A stretch of 42,019 nucleotides of DNA. It comes from Gloeophyllum trabeum ATCC 11539. Taxonomy: Eukaryota; Basidiomycota; Agaricomycetes; Gloeophyllales; Gloeophyllaceae. The position numbers and the translations under genes are program-made. The stretch is taken from assembly GCF_000344685.1 (NCBI RefSeq), contig NW_006920425.1:370243-412261 (forward strand), in the 5' to 3' direction. This document shows, in pieces, positions 1-10,372 of this stretch. Each line of letters opens with the position of its first letter. The first letter of the stretch is position 1. The notes under the pieces were generated by a model. The model saw only the letters and a program-made list of their open reading frames with translations. It was not told the DNA's origin and searched no databases.

Positions 1-500
1 CATTTTCAAGTCGTTGCTATAGTTACTTTTGTTTCTTGTTCTCTCACCCTATTGTCTTCATATTCAAACTCATCTGGGGATTTGAAGAGGAGCTTGAATT
101 GGAAAGGTATAAAAGGGAGAGAAATTTGGGTAGCTACAAGAGACAGTATCATTCAGAATCAGCACGACTCAGTATCAGTCAGTAGCACTACTGGTAGCCG
201 TACCAGTCTTGCAATCGATTTATCTCTTACTTGGATTTCTACGACGACTCTCTACATTGAGGGGGAAATTCCTAGTCTGAGACACACCTGTTGAAGTCTA
301 TACGTTTGACTTCAATATCTTTACTCTTATACACATCCTCTGCTAGACTCTGGTAGTCAGCTTTCATTTTTTTCTTTGCTGATAGTTCGAACAACTCAGA
401 ATCAGTCTCTCAATCGAACAAAAGGGAACTGCTCAATTAACGATATATCCAGCATTCTCTTGGTATTTGTTTCCTAGTCTACCTAGCAGGTTCTGGGTAT
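1..500. other. Gene-free flank of the Ty3 element
   Basis: I see no coding sequence here. A plus-strand TATAAAA stands at 108-114, which could be an LTR or promoter element. The segment lies where the 3' LTR of the neighbouring minus-strand Ty3 element would be expected. I found no matching copy beyond the other end of the element, so I do not call it an LTR. Confidence 0.4.
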
Positions 501-1532
501 TTAAAATCTAGGCAGCAAAACTAACCGACACCGTCCCGACGCAATGAAGTGCAAGGTCGCATTAATGAACGCATCCGTGTCCTCGAGCTTCCCTCCGGCG
601 TGCTGCAAATAATGCCACCAGCGTGTGCACGATGCGAGGGTGTCGGTCTGACCCTTCTGGAACCCTTGGGGCGCCATCTCCGGCCGTCTTTTGACGAGCT
701 CGATGAAGGCGGCAGTGGTAGGGGCCTCGTAGAATGAGCTCGGCGTGATCGCGACGGCCTGGTCACTTGCCGCCGCCGCTATAGCTGGCTGGTCAGCGCT
801 CGAGGCCGGCGGCGCAGTGGGCATAGTCTTCGCGCCCTCGGTGGTCGCGGTGCTCAGAGTAGGCAGGGCTACATGCTCGCTGCTCGATCCCCAAGTAGCC
901 CTCGTCTCATTCGTCCCTGTCCCTCCCCCCTTGGACTGCTCAGGCCAGTCTCGGCCTGCAGACCATGCCATAAGCACCGCAGCTCGACCCCAGCCCGAGT
1001 CAGACAACGACGCGGCCGTCGCGGCGCGTTGCTCAGGCGCAGGAGACTCCTGTTGTCCCGGCGTCCAGAGTCGTCGATCCTCCGGCGGGTTGGAGACTGG
1101 CCGCCTGTCGCGGTCGTCCCTTGCGTCCGAAGGTTGAAGAGATGAGGACGTACGTTTGGGCGGATGCTCAGGCTCGTTGAATCCCCCATCGGGCTCACGA
1201 AACCTCTTCCCTCCTGAGTTCCTGCGGGGGCCGCTATTCGAGTTGTGTCCCTCCTCGCAGCACTGAATATCTTGGTGCTGGGTATTGTACTGATAGCGGC
1301 GCCGGCATAGGTGGATCGAGTGACAAGCCTCTTCGAGGTCGCCGCGCGTGTTTTCAAGCGTGACAAACTGAATATAATTGGTCTCCTCGAGCTGGGCGAT
1401 GTGCTGATGGCAAGCCTCCAAAGTAGTCGGGAGGTTGGCGCCTCGGTTAATGATAGCGGCGGGCATAGGGTTACGGTGACACATGATAGCAAGGTGTTGA
1501 GCAGCAAGCAAAAGGTCGGCATTCGAGTTCAA
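501..1532 (-). CDS. Tail ORF downstream of the Ty3 pol region, function unknown
   Basis: An uninterrupted 343-codon frame lies just downstream of the chromodomain in transcription order. The N-terminal third (about residues 35-90) looks helical and polar and could form a short coiled coil. The middle is rich in Pro, Ser, Arg and Glu and looks disordered. The C-terminal segment has a Trp-Trp pair (about residue 306) in a more ordered-looking stretch. I do not recognise a catalytic domain. Extra ORFs after pol occur in some fungal Ty3 elements, and position is my only basis for assigning it to the element. The region is GC-rich and a 217-codon frame overlaps it on the same strand, so chance openness is possible. 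Confidence 0.4.
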   Translation of the reverse strand: MNSNADLLLAAQHLAIMCHRNPMPAAIINRGANLPTTLEACHQHIAQLEETNYIQFVTLENTRGDLEEACHSIHLCRRRYQYNTQHQDIQCCEEGHNSNSGPRRNSGGKRFREPDGGFNEPEHPPKRTSSSLQPSDARDDRDRRPVSNPPEDRRLWTPGQQESPAPEQRAATAASLSDSGWGRAAVLMAWSAGRDWPEQSKGGGTGTNETRATWGSSSEHVALPTLSTATTEGAKTMPTAPPASSADQPAIAAAASDQAVAITPSSFYEAPTTAAFIELVKRRPEMAPQGFQKGQTDTLASCTRWWHYLQHAGGKLEDTDAFINATLHFIASGRCRLVLLPRF

Positions 1533-1624
1533 GTGACTTTGAACTCCGCTTCGTATCCCGCCACGCTATTGTTCGTGCGCTGGCGGGAGTTGCCGATTAG
1601 CGCTGACGAGTAGGCGCTCATTAG

Positions 1625-1850
1625 TCAGCGACGTGAGCGCCTTTCGCCGGCGCCTTTCCGGGGTAACTCCTCGGGCCGTTTGACGCCTTGTAGCTCCAAA
1701 TAATGATCTAGTGCCTCGAGCTCATTGCAAGAGGATAATGGCTCCCATGTGGCCTCTCCTATTTGCCATTGTACAAGTAGCTGTAGCGCATTTTTATTCC
1801 ATCGATGAGCCATTCAACGTCTTTCGGCTCTCCGAAGTCATATGCAGTGT
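1625..1850 (-). pseudogene. Split chromodomain at the integrase C-terminus
   Basis: Two overlapping minus-strand frames each carry half of a chromodomain. The upstream frame ends with the DVEWLIDGIK-type first strand (about 1815-1845). The second, ending at 1625, continues with a basic-aromatic stretch, LVQWQ, and the TWEP motif followed by a C-terminal helix. The W..TWEP pattern is the chromodomain core that directs integration of chromoviruses to chromatin. A frameshift around 1800 separates the halves, so this copy cannot make a continuous domain. Confidence 0.75.
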
Positions 1851-3558
1851 AGGATTCGCAATGCGGGAATAGATTATTGTCGTTCCCTTCATGTTGTCTA
1901 AGCCTGCTCACATGACATGTAGGGTGAATACGTCTCTTCGCCAGTTCGGGCGGTAATTTAAGTTTGTAGGTAGACTTAGTGGGGTCGCTCTCCTCAACTT
2001 CATAAGGACCAATGAATCGGGGCATCAACGTCTGAGCCCGACCCTTAGGTAAATTAAGATTCTCCATGGACAGATACACTAGATCGCCTGGGGTAATTGC
2101 CTCATCAGGTCGACATCGTTGATTGGCGTAATGAGATTGAATAACACGACTCTCAATGATTGCATCGTGCGTGTGCGCTAAGTTCAACAGAGCGCGTTCG
2201 GCAAATTGTCGAACGCCTGGCATGACTGGCTCAGGGTCCAATGTAGTGGCAATATGCGGCATAGTTCCATAGTTCAATTCAAATGGGGCGTATCCAGTGC
2301 TCTTTGCGAATTCAACCATGGGGATTTTCTCAACCCAGTCGGTTTGGCTCGCATTAACTAACACACGTAAGATCTGAGACACCATTTGTATAGATTGTTC
2401 GGAAGCTCCGTCGGTTTGAGGGTGGAATGCTGTAGACATTAATAACCCAGTGCCTAGAAGCTTATGCAATTCTGGCCAGAACTTCTCCGTGAATTTAGAG
2501 TCGTGATCTGATACGATAGTATCAGGCATCTTGTGAAGCCGAACTATGCGGTCATAATATAGCCAAGCTACGTCCGATGCTTTGGCAGTGGTCCTCATAG
2601 GAATCAGATGTATCATGGATGTTAGTCGGCATATCACGACCCATAGGTAATCATATCCTTCAACCGGCGGGAAAGGTCCAACAAAGTCCATACCGATTGA
2701 TCCCCATGGGCGAGTAGGTATCGGCATAGAATGTAGTAGTCCCATGGGTTGCTTAGGTGAGTCCTTTGTGGTCTGACAAGTACCACACGATGCACAGTAT
2801 CATTCAACTTGGTCTCCCATCTTGGGCCACCAGTACCAATGATGTACGTATGCGAATGTTTGATCAGCGCCTAAGTGTCCGATTGTCTTATGACATTGGC
2901 CTAACACGATTTCATTGATATGACGCTTCTCAAATTTGACGCGAGGGATACATAGCGCGAATGTAGAGTCAGGCAGATTGCGCCATATGTACCCGTTCTT
3001 GAATACGAATGCTTTTTGGGCAGTATTCTTATTCAATTTCGAGAAAAATTCATCCTCAGCATATCCATTTGAGATAGCTGTCATTATGCAACGATCACCT
3101 TCGATTACCTCGTGAGGTGATTTACGACTTGCTATTGATTTGGCGATAGTAGGGTCGTCATCGTCGTCATTGGCGCGTGCATCATCAGAAAGTATCTTAG
3201 ATTCCTTAGGCGGCTTGACCTTAGTGACTGCAGATTGAACCATCTCCTCAGCTTCCTTGCGTCGAGATTCCTGAGTCACTAAGTCTCTAAGACGCTGTGA
3301 TCATCTCGGCAATGGGCCTCCTGTTAACTCAGGACCAACGGTGGCAGCTCTAAGTTCTTCAAGCCGAACGGGAGGCAAATCTTCTCCATTTGGATCAAGA
3401 CGCCTGTCTGCAGCAACATATTCATCCTCAGGTTGCAAATCATTGACATTATCGCTTTCGTAGTAACACGAAAAGCAGTCAGCCACTTTGTTTGATTTGC
3501 CCTGAACATAATGGATAGTGTAGTCGAATCGACTTAAGTACTCCATCCATCTAGTCAA
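1759..3558 (-). pseudogene. RNase H tail and integrase of the Ty3 element
   Basis: The frame opens with the end of RNase H (TRWMEYLSRFDY, then a GKSNKVADC-like motif near 3475-3555). After an in-frame TGA at 3301-3303 comes the integrase zinc-binding region, with HKTIGHLG, WYWWP and a CASCGTC pair. A second TGA at 2800-2802 splits this finger. The catalytic core follows, with the three expected acidic positions: Asp in GMDFVGPFP, Asp in IVSDHDSKF, and Glu in HPQTDGASEQ. The C-terminal part carries the GDLVYLS and GPYEV segments typical of chromovirus integrases. The domain is complete in outline but interrupted by two stops and is a relic. Confidence 0.85.
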
Positions 3559-3561
3559 GGC

Positions 3562-4811
3562 CTAGGAACCACTGTACTTCATTGAAGTTATGAGGCGTTC
3601 TCCATTCACGTATGCGCACCATCTTGTCTGAGTCCAATGAAGTCCACGATCATCAATTACATGACCAAGACAGTCCATTCGCTTCGAATAGAGGTTGCAC
3701 TTAGTTTTACTCAAGTACAATTGATACTGCCTGAGATGATCAAATACCATTCCTAAGTGTTTTTCATGATCCTCAATAGAGTCCGAAAATACGAAGATAT
3801 CGTCCAGATAGACATGTACAAACACTCCAATGAATTCACGAAATATGAATGTCATAAGTCATTGGAATGTAGCCGGCGCATTTGTATCGCCTTGCTGCAT
3901 AACGTAGCTGAGAAAAGTACTGTAGATAGTGGCGAATGCCGTTTTCCATACGTCCTTTGGCTCGACTCGGATTTGTTCATAAGCGTCCGACATGTCAATT
4001 TCGAGCGGAATTTAGCCTTCGCAGCATCCATACGAATCTGATCTTGGTCTGGAAATGGTGTTATGTCATGCAGCGTGTTGTCATTATGCTGTCTGCAATC
4101 CACCACTGTCCTCAAACGACCATCGGTCTTTGGAATGCATAGAAGAGGAGCAGCTTGGCTGACTGTAACATCTTTCCACCAGTTCGCAGATTTATACTGT
4201 TCGATCTTGGCTAAAAGAAACGGTCGCATCGACTCCGGACAACGAGGCAGATGATAATTATATTGAGCATTATCATCCTTGAGAGGAATGTGGTGATTGA
4301 TAGGCCGCAATGGGGGTAGTCTCAATGGAATATCTCCCATTAGATCTTTACACCGCTCCAACCATTCTTCTCTAAGTCGTGGAATGTCTTCTTCAGTGAA
4401 ATCACCATGCTCATGAGCATGCCGAATACATTCCTCGAATGTGTCCAATATTGACTCATTAATTCCAAACGGGTCTTCATTGCCGTACTTGTCTCGAGGA
4501 CCATCATATGATGAGTGAAGTGTAGGCGCGAAATCCATACCCAACGATGGTATTTTCTGATTCACGTCGCCCATCCATTTGCTGGATTGCCTGACTGGGA
4601 CCCTTCGTCGAGTTTTCTGTGTCTCTGCGTCTGGTGTAGGAGGATCCTTAGGCTGAGATTTGTCCTCAATAGGTCCTTTAGTATTACCGATACCAGGTTG
4701 ATTACCATATAACGAATCATTAGTATTTGGTTGATTTAAGTCATCCTCAACTAATTCCAGTAATGGTCCAGACGAGTATTGACGAGGCCTTGTGAATTCC
4801 TCATCTGGCAC
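3562..4811 (-). pseudogene. Reverse transcriptase of the Ty3 element, frameshifted
   Basis: The first frame (3852-4811) includes a variable linker, then the RT fingers (APLLCIPKTDGRLR, VVDCRQHN). A frameshift lies near 3850-3960. The second frame (3562-3855) carries FVHVYLDDIFVFS, whose YLDD box is the RT catalytic centre, and the GHVID motif at the end of the palm/thumb. The 5' part continues in frame from the protease across one TGA at 4869-4871. Near 3560-3620 the sequence returns to the usual frame as far as WFLGL and then jumps straight to the last part of RNase H. RT motifs are well preserved but the gene is not expressible as one protein. Confidence 0.85.
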
Positions 4812-4868
4812 TTCCTCAATAGTTACTCGCCGTTTTGGCCGCGGTGCGACTGTCGCTGCGCCAGGGAT

Positions 4869-6140
4869 TCATTCTGGTTTATTGGATTGATCCGCCTTGG
4901 CAGGCTTCCTGCTCTTTATACGATTCGTATGCACCTGTCCCTCCCCCTTTGGAGGTGAGGGAACGATCTTCCCGAATACCGATAACGTATTATCCTTGAA
5001 GTTCATAATTGTATGGCTTGCGCGCAAAAACGGTGTGCCGATTACAATATCATAGCGGTCGATATTAGCCACGTCAAAATAGTGATCAATGGAGTGACCG
5101 CCAATCGAAAGCTTTAAATGAGCACCATAGTTGACCTTCGAGCAACTACCCACAGTGCCGAGCTGAAGGGATGTGGGGTTATTCAGCTCAAAACACATGA
5201 TATTCGCAATACACGCAAAGTCTGGGCTAATGCAGTCAAGCATGCTGCCCGAATCAAACAATGCATGGGCCATGATACCATTGATGTGGATGTAGCCAGT
5301 CATGCATTGATGCTCTGAATTTGTTCGTGTTGGGCGATTGCCTGGCATATCACGTAACACCAATTGGCTACGTACTGGCACTAAGTCGCCATCAACGGGG
5401 GTAGTGATCGCAGAAGTTGTAGGTGTCTTAACTTCTTCAATGGCCAAGATATACGGCGGAACATCCTGGGATTCGAACTCCTGGATGTGCGCTCGTAACC
5501 TTAAGATATCGTCTTTAAGGGTGTTGCATATCCCGAGTTTCTGTAGCAGTGCACGGTTATCCATAGTCAGTTGATCATTCTCCCGGCCAAGTGCTTCATT
5601 AGATTTCCGTAATAACTGGTTCTCAAACTCGAGATCATCTATTTGGCGCTGAAGATCACTAACCAGTGGTGGCACTGGACCAACCGACATCTCATATTCG
5701 TTGGATGATGGATCATCTCCAACGAATACTGTATGCGCTGTCTTGTCATCCGAGTCCGGGGTACTAGATCCGACTCCTTGAGTAGATAACTCAGGATAGT
5801 GATCTGCCCATGCATTATGACCCGATGATAATATCTCCTCATCCGATAGATCACGGATGGCGGTAAGATACTCATAAGGGCTTTCGCCACCATCCAACAG
5901 TATAAAGTCGGCGATGTTGGCCTCATCATCATCGTAGTGCATGAGCCCAACTCTGTCGTCAGGTTCAGGCTCGTCGTTGTCATATTGGTCACCATCATAT
6001 TCCTGATTGTAGAAGTCGTACTCATCCTCCTCGAGGGGTTCAGCTAACCCATCACCTTCCAGTGCTTCATACTCATCTTCCATTTCAGGTTGGACGGTCT
6101 CTGCAACATCTTCGCCCTGATTGTCATCCATGGCTCTCAT
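4869..6140 (-). pseudogene. Acidic linker and aspartic protease region of the Ty3 element
   Basis: A 423-codon open frame. Residues 1-130 are strongly acidic (runs of Glu and Asp), residues about 165-225 look like a coiled coil, and the C-terminal half contains a retropepsin-like core with ALFDSGSMLDCIS as the active-site loop (D-S-G) and VIGTPFL further on as the conserved second motif. Such proteases cleave the Gag-Pol polyprotein. The frame is in register with the CCHC knuckle upstream (separated by TGA at 6153-6155) and with RT downstream (separated by TGA at 4869-4871), so the original element probably had one long gag-pol frame. Confidence 0.8.
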
Positions 6141-6152
6141 ACACTCTTTTGG

Positions 6153-8458
6153 TCAAGTAGGACAATCTTTGCTGGAGTGTCCTTTCTGACCACAGCGGAA
6201 ACATGAGTCTGTACTCGTCGCTTGACGAGTAGGGCCACTAGTCGCTCCTCGTGGAGCATCTTTATGATCCTGATTAGGTCATTGAGGAGCCGGAGTAGTT
6301 CGACGAGGAATGAAGCGACTGTTTTCAGCTGGAGCTGGTTGTCGAGGACGCTGGAAGTTTCATTGAGGACGAGACCATCGTGCATTATCACCCGTCCGCT
6401 GTTGCTGCCCAGTTCCCGACATATTTGGGGATTGGGGTGTTGGCTGAGCGACTTGTGTTGGCTTCGCTCGCTGGTGAGCATTGGACCGAGTAGGTGCGGG
6501 TGGTCGAGATCCTCGATGCACACTGCTAGCATTGAATGTAGACTTCTCATAGTTGCTAGCTTTTTCCAGGGCCTCTATGTGCTCGACTCCTGTAGTCAAT
6601 GGACTCTCCTCGGGAGTCAGCAGTCGAACATATAAGCAGTCATAGTGGATCCAGTCGGGGATACTGTCAAATATACATTTCTTCATGTCATACTCATGGG
6701 GCTTGGCAGCTCGTCTGCGTCCCCAGTACTCGAGTTCATTTACCATGCACTGAATGCCATGCTTCATTGAATATGTAATCCGTTCATACATGTTGTCAGC
6801 CTCCCTGGAAGTGGCTACATAGAGGTGGCGACGGATTAGTCCCACTATGACTTCAGGGAAAGTCCATTCGTCTTTCTCTCGGTTGTAATCCTGGACTTCC
6901 TGATAGAACCATTCGGCGGCATTGCCTTAAAAATATTTAGATACGAGTAAGACATGCTGGCGATCATAGTTATCATGCCCTATGCCCATAAGGTCGAAGT
7001 CTGTCAATATGTCTGACAGCCACTTTTCAAAGAAACATATATCCGCCCTGCCATCATATAACCTTTTGGTGGCTGGCTTAAAGTTTCATGTCTCCGGAGT
7101 ATAGGGTGCAGCCCTTCGACGCGCACTACGTATCATCATCAATGCTTTCTCTACTAGTTCGTCCTCGTACTTGTGCGCGGGAGTAGCTGCTCGCTGCCAA
7201 TTATGGCGCCCAATGTTCCTGGGATTGACGTCGTCATCTCCATCATCATCAGGGGGGTCATCCCCAGGAGGGTTTCCACCTCCTCCTGGTGGATCTCCTC
7301 CGCCCCCTCCACCTCCTGCACCTGTAGGTACTACCACAGCGACTCGTCGTTGACGTCGGCCTGGGTCAGGGGGGTCTTCTGGGCCTCCTCCACCTCCGCC
7401 TCCGCCTCCACCTCTGCCACCACCGCCAGAGCCATTTGAGGTTGCCCTACAGGTCTTCGGTCTGGTGGATGTGATCTACAGCCATTATCTGGAGGTAAGT
7501 GAGGTGGGCAGTCTCGATGGTCACCATTACCTCATCCCTGACGATCATCATCACCGTCGTCGGACGGGTCGCCACCGGGGTTGCCGCAATTGGCACCTCG
7601 CGCAGCACGTAAGTATGGTATGAGTGCAGTGGGCTGAGACGTATTACTTTGATGTATGCCATGAGTCTGATCGAGGTAAATCGTACTGCTGTTGATCTCA
7701 TTTCCGCGAGCCACAGTCCTAATGGCCTGAGGCTCATTAGTGTAGCCTGTCGCCGCAACGGTTCAACACATGTTCACGTCCTGAGGAGAAGTTGAGTGGA
7801 CGCTGGCCTGACTAGCTTCTCGTGTCACGTTGCAACAATTTTGGTTCGACGTAAGTGTTTGCGTCGAGGAAGGCACTTCTGGAGATACTCCCTCCAGCTT
7901 CAGGGGACGGGTATGGTTGGGGCTTGAACCTATGTTCCGTCCACTCTGAGCAGCATCATAATTGACAGTGAATTTGTTGGGCCGCACTCTGTGCTGGCTC
8001 CGATCGCGCTGTCCATTTCTGGGTGTTGGCTGATTGGGAGGGTTGGTCAGCCGTTGTACGGCCGCCACCCTACCATCAAACGTAGCTTGATCCTCATTTG
8101 GTTGACGAGGAGCAAATAGTTTACCAATGGATTGCTGAATAACAGGATCTGTTTGCCAGTCCAATACCATGCCCGTATCGCCGATGTATTGCGTCCACTC
8201 TGCCGGGCCCAGATGGCCAATCCCACTTTGCTGAGTTGGGATTTGGTCCATAGGTGTTAGGCTCGTAACCACCCTCTACAACAGATTGAGGCAGAATCTA
8301 TGTTTTAGAGGCTGGTGCATTTGGCATGGGAATCCAGTATATGCGTCGTTATCTTCCTGCCGCAGCCCTGCCGTTGCTGCCGACGTCCGCCGAACCCTGC
8401 TGAAGTCTGCCGAATGCGCCTTTCGTAGTCGAGTAAGAACCCTGGTAGTCCAATACAA
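6153..8458 (-). pseudogene. gag of the Ty3 element, multiply interrupted
   Basis: Residue patterns typical of a retrotransposon capsid occur at about 6700-7080, around WLSDIL, AAEWF and YVATSREA. A CCHC zinc knuckle (CFRCGQKGHSSKDC) lies at about 6157-6200. The stretch at 7240-7440 is a low-complexity Gly/Pro/Asp linker. Stops occur at 8276 (TAG), 7763, 7532, 7086, 6360, 6279 and 6153 (all TGA) and 6927 (TAA). There is one frame change between 7532 and 7337. The 5' segment (8276-8458) contains NDAYTGFP, which recurs in opposite orientation near 8975. Gag would form virus-like particles; this copy cannot. Confidence 0.75.
8258..8351. repeat. Inverted repeat, left arm (gag 5' end)
   Basis: This 94-bp arm matches the reverse complement of 8971-9066 with scattered substitutions and small indels. 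The best stretch shares the word GGGAATCCAGTATA and the flanking CATTTGGC. In minus orientation it encodes the NDAYTGFP region of gag. Confidence 0.85.
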
Positions 8459-8970
8459 CTAGCTTTATAGTGTCATTAGAAATGTTGTAGTCGGACTACA
8501 AGTCGCGCCCGCTGTGAAGTCTCTCACTCCTTGCCGCTCCCTCGTCCAACGCTCATTAGATGTTTGGATACAATATGCTCCTATAATCATGGACAAGATT
8601 AATGCCATAGATGTCTACCTTCGGGCCCTTGGAAAACGAACTCCGGACTGATTTTTCTGTATATTACTTAGACCTTACCGAAGGGTCTACCTGCGCTCTC
8701 CGATGATTTCCTGGCGCAGCTATCATGGCAAGAGAAACTTTCCACCGCAGTGATAGGTCTGCGATGTTTGTTTGACATGTCTGTGTGGCGGTGAGTTGTA
8801 CGGCACGGGAAGGCTGCAGGAATTCGTCTCTGGGACGCGCTAAGTCTTGAGATCTTGCGGACTACAAAACTCGTTCTAGTCAGATTCCGATCAACTTGAG
8901 GGCAGGGCGAAAATTCAACTCAGACAAACTCAGCTGCCAAAATGTAAGCAGCCGGTCGGCGAATTAGAGT
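8459..8970. other. Gene-free spacer between two opposed gag 5' ends
   Basis: No gene is visible. A 17-nt palindrome with a single unpaired centre base sits at 8485-8501 (TTGTAGTC, G, GACTACAA arms). Related GTAGTC or GACTAC words recur at about 8434 and 8867. This could be debris of LTR ends bearing a TGTAGTC/GACTACA terminal repeat, but I cannot delimit an LTR. Confidence 0.4.
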
Positions 8971-9066
8971 TAACGACGCGTATACTGGATTCCCACGCCA
9001 AATGTACCAGCCTGTCTACCGATATTCTGCCCTCAATAGCGGTACGACAGGGTGGTCACGAGCCTA
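8971..9066. repeat. Inverted repeat, right arm (second gag 5' end)
   Basis: This is the partner of 8258-8351. On the plus strand it reads NDAYTGFP followed by a residue pattern parallel to the minus-strand gag, so it is a second, diverged copy of the gag 5' coding segment in the opposite orientation. Similarity ends near 9066. Confidence 0.8.
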
Positions 9067-10077
9067 CATAGGTGTATTCATTGGAGCAGGCGGGGGCTCT
9101 GCTCCTCGGCGTGAGCCTTGCTCATCTGCCGGGATGGCTCCTCCTGTCCTCGCTGCAATACTATATTCTGGAGCAACGTTGGCGTTCCCTGTGCCAGTTT
9201 GTCCGGTCACAGGGAAGTATCGAACGAACCCGGCATTTTTCCAAAGGGCGCTCGTATACGGGTGGATGCGCTCGGTGCGATAGTCCCCGGTCGGCGGGGG
9301 ATGCGGTAGTCCTGGCAGTCCGAATGGCGGCTGTTGAGCTGCTATTGGGATGGGGGTCGGCTCCGCAATAGGTATTTGCACCGGGTTGACTTGCGCATCA
9401 ACATTTTGCTGAACGTCAGGGCGAGTATCGGGTGGACTAGGTATAGCCTGTGATGACGGGTTCGATTTGTGCGACGGACGTGGGGTGGCAGGTCGTACTC
9501 TCTGCGGATGTGTTGTAGCGCGTCTAGCGATCAGAGACCTCATCTCGAGCTCGCGTTTTACACATCAAGCCTCCATATGATCGAGGTTAGCCGTGAGCGA
9601 GTTAACGGCCTCCGCACCTTTAAGCATAGTCCGTCGTACACGGTCCCCTTCGTCCATATTAATCTCCCGGTTCCTACTCGCAGCCTCAGTTCGAACTGTA
9701 TCCCTAAACCAGTCCAACTCCTCTTCCAGTTGTTCAACGATTGCCGATATCTCCTCGTAGGAATTCGAGGTCAGTGCCTGCATTGACAGTTGGTGGATGA
9801 TCCTGTCAGTTCGGTCTGCAGCTTCCTCTATGCGGCTAGCTGGCCAAACACCGGATGCACCTCGCCGATTCGGCCTTGCTGGCATGAATCGTGCTGGGGT
9901 CGATGAAGGGCGGAACAGTAATCGCGCCGCTTGACCATCAATGAATGTCGGCGGGTCTGGGGATGCGTTCGAGTCCATAGAATAGTGTTTTTGTTCGATT
10001 TTTGAGTAATAGATGGTATCTGTGTACCTATGCAATAAGTCGCAAACAAACAGTAGTTTTTTGAACGTGGTGAGCAT
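9064..10077 (-). pseudogene. Reading frame of unknown function, one internal TGA
   Basis: A minus-strand frame of about 1 kb is interrupted only by one TGA at 9565-9567; the parts before and after are in the same register. Upstream part: a likely start at MDSNASPD, then Arg/Pro-rich sequence, then a probable coiled coil around EEISAIVEQLEEELDWF. Downstream part: basic, then Pro/Gln-rich. I recognise no catalytic domain. The position upstream of a decayed gag and the matching strand suggest a retroelement-derived gag-like or accessory ORF, but this is inference. It partly overlaps the plus-strand gag-like repeat at 8971-9066. Confidence 0.4.
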
Positions 10078-10372
10078 TTAAAAAAGTGTAGAATCTCCGT
10101 AGTCTACAGGATAGAGCCGAGCACACAGTCTCGGAGTACATCAGCTGGTCGCGCCCTGCTCCGCCAATCTTGCCATGTCAGGCAGTGCCCGAGAGTGCAT
10201 CATAATGTCCATCTCCCCAGGTGCCAGAGGGTCATACACGGCCTAGTGAATATCTTTGATCTCGCTGTCCGGCTTGCTTTGGGGGCATTACCACCCATGA
10301 TGAATCGTTCCAGTACGTGCAATATATCCTTTAATACTAGAAACAGCAAACTGAGCAATACCTCTGTACAGT

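Larger units (their letters stand above)
501..8458 (-). mobile_element. Decayed Ty3/Gypsy (chromodomain) retrotransposon
   Basis: On the minus strand the domain order is gag, CCHC zinc knuckle, aspartic protease, reverse transcriptase, RNase H remnant, integrase and chromodomain, followed by a tail ORF. RT-RH before IN with a chromodomain defines the chromovirus branch of Ty3/Gypsy. The reading frame is broken by many single in-frame stops, mostly TGA, by at least three frameshifts, and by an internal deletion that removes most of RNase H. No flanking LTR pair or target-site duplication could be identified, so the outer limits are only the limits of recognisable coding sequence. The copy cannot encode its own functional polyprotein. 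Confidence 0.9.

Noticed and set aside
745..1145. Plus-strand frames within the Ty3 tail ORF
   Set aside because: GC-rich shadow frames on the opposite strand; the minus-strand frame is longer and fits the element's orientation.
6153..6155. Programmed UGA readthrough between gag and pol
   Set aside because: Some retroelements use this, but here many other TGA stops and frameshifts occur in the same copy, so decay explains it better.
7173..7439. Plus-strand frames opposite the Gly/Pro-rich gag linker
   Set aside because: They mirror a low-complexity GC-rich minus-strand stretch and have no motif of their own.
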